The position numbers were made by a program, and so were the translations under genes. The notes under the pieces were generated by a model. The model worked only from the letters and a program-made list of their open reading frames with translations, was not told where the DNA came from and made no database searches. A DNA stretch of 13,166 nt from Deltaproteobacteria bacterium (lineage in GTDB: Bacteria; Desulfobacterota; Desulfobacteria; Desulfobacterales; ETH-SRB1), in the NCBI GenBank assembly GCA_030262795.1, contig JAJSZO010000033.1, positions 1 through 13,166 of the forward strand. The letters are read 5' to 3'. The stretch's first letter is position 1. Every line of letters begins with the position of its first letter. Below are positions 8,342 through 13,166 of this stretch, piece after piece.

Positions 8342-9134
8342 GATCATGAATACTATTCTGGAAGTTAAAAATTTAACTATGGATTTTGGCGGCCTGCGGG
8401 CTCTGGACCACCTTGATCTGAATGTGGTTGAAGGAGAAATAACGGCCATTATCGGTCCGAATGGGGCAGGCAAAACAACTTTTTTTAACTGTATAACCGG
8501 AATATACAATCCCAATGAAGGAGAAATACTAAGTTCACCTCCAGGGAAAAAACGTAAAAAAATAAATGGGTTAAAACCAAATCACGTTACAAAAAAAGGT
8601 ATAGCCCGTACTTTTCAAAATATCCGTCTTTTTTCTAATATGACTGTTCTTGAGAATGTTATGATCGGACGCCACTGCCGTACTTCTTCGGGTATTATTG
8701 GCGCTATATTAAGAGGAAGGTCAACAATTAAAGAAGAAAAGGATGTGGTTGATTTCAGCTACAACATTTTAAAAAAAACGGGCATTTCGCACCTTGTTAA
8801 TGAATTTGCAAAAAATCTTCCTTACGGAGCGCAAAGGCGTCTTGAAATAGCAAGAGCAATAGCTACTGAACCTTTTCTGCTTCTTTTGGATGAACCAGCC
8901 GCCGGAATGAATCCCCGGGAAACCAGGGAACTTGATGAACTGATAACAAGACTGCGAGACGAAGACAATATTTCCATACTGATGATTGAGCATGACATGA
9001 AGTTGGTTATGAGCCTGTCCGACAGGATATTTGTTGTGGATTACGGAAGAAAAATTGCACAGGGAACTCCTTGTGATATAATTAATAATCCAATAGTAAT
9101 AAAAGCCTACCTTGGTGAGGATTTTGATGCTTAG
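8334..9134 (+). CDS. livG: Branched-chain amino acid ABC transporter ATPase LivG
   Basis: 266 residues. Cytoplasmic ATPase with Walker A GPNGAGKTT (41-49), Q-loop RTFQNIRLF (Q95), the LivG-type signature LPYGAQRRLEIARA (162-175), Walker B LLLLDEP (182-188) and H-loop EHD (H220). The helix insert between Q-loop and signature and the C-terminal KAYLGED tail (258-264) are typical of LivG. It pairs with LivF to power LivHM. The start is either the ATG at 8334 (8-bp overlap with livM) or the ATG at 8346. The only purine-rich stretch, AGGA at 8340-8343, is too close to 8346, so 8334 is kept with some doubt. Confidence 0.93.
   Translation: MNRIMNTILEVKNLTMDFGGLRALDHLDLNVVEGEITAIIGPNGAGKTTFFNCITGIYNPNEGEILSSPPGKKRKKINGLKPNHVTKKGIARTFQNIRLFSNMTVLENVMIGRHCRTSSGIIGAILRGRSTIKEEKDVVDFSYNILKKTGISHLVNEFAKNLPYGAQRRLEIARAIATEPFLLLLDEPAAGMNPRETRELDELITRLRDEDNISILMIEHDMKLVMSLSDRIFVVDYGRKIAQGTPCDIINNPIVIKAYLGEDFDA
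9114..9120 (+). promoter_or_regulatory. Ribosome binding site that fixes the livF start
   Basis: GGTGAGG lies inside the end of livG and 6 nt before the ATG at 9127. It supports ATG 9127 over the upstream in-frame TTG at 9112, which would add five residues that LivF proteins do not have. Confidence 0.6.
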
Positions 9135-9834
9135 GCTAAGGAATATAAACTCATTCTATGGAAATATTCAGGTGCTGAAAAATGTAAATATTGAGATTTC
9201 CAAAGGAGAAATTATAACTCTTATCGGTGCAAACGGGGCGGGCAAAACAACAACTCTTATGACGATCTCGGGTTTAGTTCCACCGCGTTCAGGCGAAATC
9301 ACTTTTATGGGAAAAACTATTCATAATATGAGTCCGGACAGGATCGTTTCGCTTGGAATCAGCCAGGTGCCTGAGGGTCGAAGAATTTTTCCATATTTAA
9401 CGGTTCTGGAAAATCTGGACATGGGGGCCTTTTTAAGGTCAGACAAAAAAAATATAAAAAAAGATATGGAATACATTTTTGACCTTTTTCCGATTCTTGA
9501 TCAAAGGAGGAATCAGTCAGGGGGAACTTTAAGCGGAGGCGAGCAGCAAATGCTTGCCATTTCAAGGGCAATAATGGCAAGGCCGACGCTTTTGTTGCTG
9601 GATGAACCGTCCCTGGGACTGGCCCCTCTTATATTAAGACAACTATTTGAAACCATAAAGAAAATAACTATCGAAAACCGGATAACCGTTTTTCTTGTGG
9701 AACAGAATGCAAATCTTGCGCTGAAAGCAGCTCACAGGGGCTATGTTATGGAGAACGGATGTATAACTCTTTCAGATTCCGCAGAAAATCTTCTTTCAAA
9801 TGAAAATGTAAGAAAAGCATATCTGGGGTTGTAA
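9127..9834 (+). CDS. livF: Branched-chain amino acid ABC transporter ATPase LivF
   Basis: 235 residues from the ATG at 9127, matching the usual LivF length. Walker A GANGAGKTT (34-42), Q-loop at Q80 within QVPEGRRIFPYLTV, signature LSGGEQQ (135-141), Walker B LLLLDEP (155-161). The position of the catalytic H-loop reads VEQNA (191-195), so glutamine replaces histidine; this is the normal state in LivF. The compact form without the LivG insert and the AYLGL ending confirm LivF. It overlaps livG by 8 bp and is the last gene of the cassette. It ends 3 bp from the end of the opposite-strand tatA, so transcription from the two sides converges with no hairpin between them. Confidence 0.93.
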   Translation: MLRLRNINSFYGNIQVLKNVNIEISKGEIITLIGANGAGKTTTLMTISGLVPPRSGEITFMGKTIHNMSPDRIVSLGISQVPEGRRIFPYLTVLENLDMGAFLRSDKKNIKKDMEYIFDLFPILDQRRNQSGGTLSGGEQQMLAISRAIMARPTLLLLDEPSLGLAPLILRQLFETIKKITIENRITVFLVEQNANLALKAAHRGYVMENGCITLSDSAENLLSNENVRKAYLGL

Positions 9835-9837
9835 AGT

Positions 9838-10026
9838 TTATGATTTATCTCCTTTATCATTCTCCAGTTTGTCAGCTTCTTTTTTTTCAGTGTCGGTTGT
9901 TGCGCTTTTAAAATTTTTTATTGCCTTACCTACACCTGCTCCTATTTCCGGCAGTTTACCTGCTCCGAATATAATCAGGATAATAACAAGTATTATTATA
10001 AGTTCGGGCATACCAATTCCAAACAT
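9838..10026 (-). CDS. tatA: Sec-independent (twin-arginine) translocase subunit TatA/TatE
   Basis: 62 residues: a short N-terminus, one transmembrane helix (about 7-21), the hinge and amphipathic helix FGAGKLPEIGAGVGKAIKNF (20-39), and a charged Lys/Asp/Glu tail. The FG hinge, LPE and GxxxGxxI pattern define TatA family pores, which help export folded proteins with twin-arginine signals. No tatB or tatC is adjacent, so it must act with a TatC encoded elsewhere. The start is well supported by AGGAGGA (complement of 10031-10037) 4 nt upstream. Deltaproteobacteria often carry several stand-alone tatA genes. Confidence 0.93.
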   Translation of the reverse strand: MFGIGMPELIIILVIILIIFGAGKLPEIGAGVGKAIKNFKSATTDTEKKEADKLENDKGDKS

Positions 10027-10030
10027 AAAA

Positions 10031-10037
10031 TCCTCCT
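10031..10037 (-). promoter_or_regulatory. Strong ribosome binding site for tatA
   Basis: On the minus strand this reads AGGAGGA, 4 nt before the tatA ATG. It is the strongest Shine-Dalgarno in the window and confirms the 62-residue start. Confidence 0.75.
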
Positions 10038-10107
10038 ATTTGTTTGTTGGGTTCGTTCAGCTTCAATTCCTGTAGAAGCCGCAATTTTATAATTATCATC
10101 AATATAT

Positions 10108-10137
10108 AATATAACATCAGCATAGATTTAGTATCAA
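10108..10137 (-). promoter_or_regulatory. Candidate sigma70-type promoter for tatA
   Basis: Read on the minus strand, TTGATA (10132-10137) and TATATT (10108-10113) each match the -35 and -10 consensus at five of six positions, with an 18-bp spacer. It would give a leader of roughly 75 nt before tatA. The region is AT-rich, so chance matches are easy and this is only a candidate. Confidence 0.4.
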
Positions 10138-10203
10138 TCTTTTATAAAGCCGTCAAGCTTATCTATTTCTTGTAAACTTATTGATCTCATGATAGTTAAG
10201 AAA

Positions 10204-10232
10204 TGTGGAAGTTATGTCGTCCACGTTCATAA
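10204..10232 (+). repeat. Solo copy of the arm of the 2536-2717 element
   Basis: This 29-nt stretch matches the right arm region 2689-2717 plus its flank (aligned as 2691-2719) at 25 of 29 positions without gaps. The shared core runs GGAAGTTA, two differing bases, TCGTCCACGTTC. It ends 29 nt before the GTG of the next gene and has the same orientation relative to that gene as the right arm has to the pump gene. The copy is itself a weak hairpin (GTGGA ... TCCAC). No partner arm or body of the element is visible nearby. The remainder of the 10027-10261 spacer holds the candidate tatA promoter and nothing else I can assign. Confidence 0.7.
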
Positions 10233-10246
10233 GGAACAAAAAAACG

Positions 10247-10253
10247 AAAGGAG
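10247..10253 (+). promoter_or_regulatory. Ribosome binding site fixing a GTG start
   Basis: AAAGGAG lies 8 nt before the GTG at 10262. A nearby ATG at 10255 is out of frame and closes after four codons, so GTG is the supported start. Confidence 0.65.
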
Positions 10254-10261
10254 AATGAATT

Positions 10262-11326
10262 GTGATTAAAAACTTTCAGGCAAACGGTCTTCCTGCTTTA
10301 ATAGGAAGCCTTCCTATGGATGACTATGCAGAAGCCACAAAACTTGTTTTCAGGCATACTCCTGAAATTCCCTTATGGGTTCAGCTTCCGGTTTATAAAG
10401 AAGAAGGAATGATCGCACAGTTTGTTCCCGGTTTGCCGGGTATTGTAGTTGAAAAAGAAAGAACTTATATAGATACAAGCGCAGGAGGTTTTGGTGAAGA
10501 TCTTCTGAACTTTTATGAGGACTACATAGCTGTAGTTGAAGGAGGGGCAGACCTTGCCAAATCAAGATTTGTTCTGACAGAAGATACGGCAAAAGGGTTT
10601 TTTGAGCTTACAAAGCAATTAAAGGCCGTTTCCGTTCCTTTAGTTGCAGTGAAAGGCCAAACAACAGGTCCTGTAACTTTTTGCACTGGAATGAACGACC
10701 AGAATGGAAAGGCCATATTTTATGACGAACAGATAAGGGATGCGGCTGTAAAGCTTTTGGCTCTCAAGGCCGGATGGCAGGTCAGAGAGCTTTCAAAATT
10801 CGGAGTTCCTGCAATTATTTTTTTTGATGAACCTATACTTGCCGGTTTCGGCTCATCGGCATTTATAAGCATATCAAAGGAAGAAGTTAAAAAGTGTTTT
10901 GAAGAAGTTATAGAAGCCGTTCATTCAGAAGGCGGTATCGCAGGAATACACGTTTGCGCCAATACTGACTGGTCGCTTGTTTTCGAATCTTCAGCAGATA
11001 TAATCAGTTTTGATGCTTATTCTTTTTTTGACAAATTTATTCTCTACGCTGATCATATTAAAAAATTTGTGGAATCAGGACGTATTCTTGCATGGGGCAT
11101 AGTGCCTACTTCAAAAGCAGAGGATGTCGAAAAAGAGACAGCCGATTCGCTGGTAACAAGATGGGAAGACAAAGTGAGAGATTTAGAAACTCTTGGATTT
11201 AACAGGTCTAAAATCCTGTCTCAGTCTTTAATAACTCCAAGTTGCGGTACAGGTTCCTTAAGCCTGAAAAATGCAAAAAAGGTTTTAAAATTGACAAGGG
11301 AGGTATCGGATAGATTAAGAAGTTAA
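10262..11326 (+). CDS. MetE C-terminal-domain-like methyltransferase (probable folate-independent methionine synthase)
   Basis: 354 residues from a GTG start. It has the UROD/MetE-like barrel: an IGSLP loop (14-18), KGQTTGPVTF (131-140), FFDEP (187-191, E190 matching the homocysteine-binding acid of MetE), IHVCAN (229-234) and TPSCGTGS (325-332). H230, C232 and C328 line up with the zinc ligands of cobalamin-independent methionine synthase. It is about half the length of full MetE and lacks the N-terminal folate-binding domain, as in the short Mes/core-MetE families that take methyl groups from a corrinoid protein. It should methylate a thiol, most likely homocysteine, in the cytoplasm; a methylcobamide:coenzyme M-type role is the alternative. 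It stands alone between tatA and a divergent repeat region. No SAM or cobalamin riboswitch is visible upstream. Confidence 0.8.
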   Translation: MIKNFQANGLPALIGSLPMDDYAEATKLVFRHTPEIPLWVQLPVYKEEGMIAQFVPGLPGIVVEKERTYIDTSAGGFGEDLLNFYEDYIAVVEGGADLAKSRFVLTEDTAKGFFELTKQLKAVSVPLVAVKGQTTGPVTFCTGMNDQNGKAIFYDEQIRDAAVKLLALKAGWQVRELSKFGVPAIIFFDEPILAGFGSSAFISISKEEVKKCFEEVIEAVHSEGGIAGIHVCANTDWSLVFESSADIISFDAYSFFDKFILYADHIKKFVESGRILAWGIVPTSKAEDVEKETADSLVTRWEDKVRDLETLGFNRSKILSQSLITPSCGTGSLSLKNAKKVLKLTREVSDRLRS

Positions 11327-11327
11327 A

Positions 11328-11344
11328 AGCCATTAGCCATTAGC
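11328..11344. repeat. Heptamer tandem repeat (AGCCATT)
   Basis: Two exact copies (11328-11334 and 11335-11341) are followed by a partial third (AGC). It begins two bases after the stop codon of the methyltransferase gene, and its 7-bp period matches that of the different heptamer at 13147-13166. Confidence 0.6.
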
Positions 11345-11352
11345 TAAAAGCC

Positions 11353-11367
11353 CGCACCAAAGGTGCG
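11353..11367 (-). terminator. Possible terminator hairpin for the LysM gene
   Basis: CGCACC AAA GGTGCG forms a 6-bp stem with a 3-nt loop; outer AGCCC (11349-11353) and GGGCT (11377-11381) could pair instead. Read on the minus strand, the stem is followed by GGCTTTTAGC, a short T-run consistent with a weak intrinsic terminator about 65 nt after the LysM stop. The plus strand has no T-run there. The rest of the 11327-11430 spacer shows nothing else recognisable. Confidence 0.35.
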
Positions 11368-11430
11368 CTAACTTAAGGGCTCATTCAAAGTTGAACGATT
11401 TTTGGGGAAGAAATGTGCTGAGATCTTGAT

Positions 11431-13140
11431 TCATAAAAGTTCGCAAAAAATGACTTTTAAGTTTCTATCACTTAAAAATTGAATCAGCTCGCTGTGTAGA
11501 GGGACTGTTGATATAAGTATTTTGTGGCTATTAACATCTGCAATTAGGAATCCTGGTATAGTTAACGAAGTATTATATTTTTTAGGTCTTTGCGCGACAA
11601 AAAGCATTGGATTGGTTGTGTAATCAAGCCCAATACCTTTAAGAAGTTTTTCTATAATGGTATTTATATTATCCCCTGTATCTATTCGGATGACATCCAT
11701 ACCGGCTTTTTTAATAGCTTTTAGTGCCTCACCATAGATATCTCCGAAGTCAACAATCAGTGGAGAATCATCTTTTAACGATATGAGATTTGATAAGGCT
11801 TCAACTTGAATCCCTTTGTATGGAAATGTAATGTTGATGTTTTGCTCATATCGGCAGCCTATTGCTTTAAGCAAATCATTTACAATGATTTTTTTTCCTC
11901 GGTCTTTGATAAAAGATACATTTTTATCAGCTCTACAGAATTGATCCTTTTTTGTATTATGATGTATAATTTTTCTATCTTTAATTATATCTTTAACAAT
12001 TATGCCACGGGATTCAAGATAGCGGCAAATTGAACCTGGTGTACGTTCATCCGGATTTTCAACAAAATTTATACAAACAGTCTCAATTATCCACTTTGCA
12101 GTAATATTTACTTCCATGCCCTGATCTGAAAATGACAATTTGTTTTTTACACTATTTTTGAATACCGAATTAATAGCCAAATCAAATAGTTGCTCTGAAG
12201 ATAATCTATGCGAAATTGGAACGATTATTACATTCTTCCAAAATGATTTTACCGCATTCAAAGCATATTCTTGTATATCATATTCCTGAAAAATTATTCT
12301 GCTTTGATTTTTAAGCTCTATAACAGGAAATATAGAAGTATCTAAGCCGAAATCCTCTTCTCCTTGTATCGGAAAATAGTATATGCCTTTATTCAGGAGT
12401 TTTGCTTCCAGGGCTTGAGCCAGTTGCTTAAAAGACGACGGCTTAATATCTATTTCATCTTTTGCATATAAACCGGCTGTATCGTCCGGCAAAATTTTTT
12501 TTACAATATTGCCGGAAGCATCAAAAAGAGATTTGTACCAGGACTGGTTTCTAATGGATGGATTGGGAATATAAACTTTTTGATTGATTTGGATAGAATT
12601 TGGATCAACGATTTCCGGATTGATAAGCCTGAACAATTTCATTCCTTCTCTATATAATTCTGTTGTTGCCCTATCTGTGTGATAACCTTGCACAACTATC
12701 CGTGATAAACAATCTCCTTGTTTTATTGTATATACAGTCGAGTGGTTTTTTAGAATTTCAGGTATGCTTGAGATGGTTACAAATGGAATAGTAACGATTC
12801 CGGAAGATTGGCCCATAATAGAATCACGGCTCAACATCTTTAAGGGGATAAAAATATGCTGACCGGGTAAAATTCTATTTATGTTATGAATATTTATATT
12901 AATACGTTTAAATATGGTTAAAAATTCAGGAAAATCCTTTTGTGAAATTTCACCTCTTTGCTCGAAAAGCTTAAATATCCAATCATTTTTTTGAACAATA
13001 TAAGGATCGCACAAAATATCCCGCCCTTTATCTTTCCTGATCACATAGCTTTTATATAAAAAAGCTGCGTTTACATCATAAAGAGGGATTATGATAAATA
13101 TTATTAAACTCAGAAAAATGGATATTAATGATTTAAGCAT
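11431..13140 (-). CDS. Exported LysM-domain protein with unrecognised C-terminal region
   Basis: 569 residues. Residues 1-25 form a typical Sec signal peptide (Lys at position 3, long Leu/Ile core, DVNA then AF), so the mature protein is probably periplasmic. Two LysM modules follow: about 46-100 (PYIVQKNDWIFKL ... LPGQHIFIPL) and about 135-192 (VYTIKQGDCLSRIV ... QINQKVYIPNP). LysM modules bind N-acetylglucosamine-containing glycans, so peptidoglycan attachment is likely. The remaining 370 residues contain no catalytic motif I recognise. A segment near 456-500 (SPLIVDFGDIYGEALKAI, then DVIRID) has an alternating strand-helix pattern, and seven cysteines are spread through the protein. The ATG at 13138-13140 has no clear Shine-Dalgarno and directly follows heptamer repeats. 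Codons are noticeably more AT-rich than in the efflux genes. Confidence 0.75.
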   Translation of the reverse strand: MLKSLISIFLSLIIFIIIPLYDVNAAFLYKSYVIRKDKGRDILCDPYIVQKNDWIFKLFEQRGEISQKDFPEFLTIFKRININIHNINRILPGQHIFIPLKMLSRDSIMGQSSGIVTIPFVTISSIPEILKNHSTVYTIKQGDCLSRIVVQGYHTDRATTELYREGMKLFRLINPEIVDPNSIQINQKVYIPNPSIRNQSWYKSLFDASGNIVKKILPDDTAGLYAKDEIDIKPSSFKQLAQALEAKLLNKGIYYFPIQGEEDFGLDTSIFPVIELKNQSRIIFQEYDIQEYALNAVKSFWKNVIIVPISHRLSSEQLFDLAINSVFKNSVKNKLSFSDQGMEVNITAKWIIETVCINFVENPDERTPGSICRYLESRGIIVKDIIKDRKIIHHNTKKDQFCRADKNVSFIKDRGKKIIVNDLLKAIGCRYEQNINITFPYKGIQVEALSNLISLKDDSPLIVDFGDIYGEALKAIKKAGMDVIRIDTGDNINTIIEKLLKGIGLDYTTNPMLFVAQRPKKYNTSLTIPGFLIADVNSHKILISTVPLHSELIQFLSDRNLKVIFCELL

Positions 13141-13146
13141 ATTTAA

Positions 13147-13166
13147 GGTTCAGGGTTCAGGGTTCA
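13147..13166. repeat. Heptamer tandem repeat (GGTTCAG), cut by the window end
   Basis: Two exact copies (13147-13153 and 13154-13160) and the first six bases of a third reach the window edge, so the array may continue. It lies 7 nt upstream of the LysM gene start, where its ribosome binding site or promoter would be expected. Confidence 0.7.

Noticed and set aside
9697..9711. Loss of the H-loop histidine in LivF (VEQNA) as a possible defect
   Set aside because: Glutamine at this place is usual in LivF proteins, whose partner LivG keeps the histidine (H220 here).
10138..10261. Possible SAM or cobalamin riboswitch before the methyltransferase gene
   Set aside because: The spacer is AT-rich and lacks the conserved boxes and helices of either class; only the solo repeat arm and the ribosome binding site stand out.
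11328..11344. AGCCATT and GGTTCAG repeats as the start of a CRISPR array
   Set aside because: Units are only 7 bp, directly adjacent and without spacers; no cas genes are present.

Overview
The window looks like a piece of a Gram-negative chromosome with moderate to low GC, most likely an anaerobic Desulfobacterota (former deltaproteobacterial) lineage. This placement is inference. It rests on the mix of a tripartite efflux operon, a branched-chain amino acid type ABC cassette, an isolated tatA, a short MetE-like methyltransferase and a LysM envelope protein, separated by many small intergenic repeats. No rRNA, tRNA, CRISPR array or transposase gene was seen.

Layout. Bases 1-5979 (+) hold an RND efflux operon: an outer membrane TolC-type channel (5' end outside the window), a membrane fusion protein overlapping it by 11 bp, and an AcrB-type pump. 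The last two are separated by about 250 bp filled by a long fold-back repeat element (2536-2717) and a short tandem repeat. Bases 5980-6236 hold a second, unrelated element: a perfect 42-bp palindrome inside an outer inverted repeat. Bases 6237-9834 (+) hold a tightly overlapping livH-livM-livG-livF cassette (two permeases, two ATPases) with no substrate-binding protein in view. A tatA gene (9838-10026, -) faces livF tail to tail with a 3-bp gap. After a 235-bp divergent spacer, which carries a solo copy of the first element's arm, comes a MetE C-terminal-domain-like methyltransferase (10262-11326, +). A 104-bp spacer with heptamer repeats and a small hairpin follows. The last gene (11431-13140, -) encodes an exported LysM protein whose large C-terminal region I do not recognise.

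How the parts work together. The first three products should form one envelope-spanning drug or solvent efflux pump. The Liv proteins should form one inner-membrane importer for branched-chain amino acids or a similar small solute, using a binding protein encoded elsewhere. The methyltransferase keeps the zinc ligands and the acidic motif of cobalamin-independent methionine synthase but lacks its N-terminal half, so it fits a folate-independent (corrinoid-fed) methionine synthase. Nothing ties these blocks into a single new system. The least explained content is the intergenic repeat structure, especially one 28-29 bp motif that occurs three times, twice in the same orientation just upstream of a gene start.
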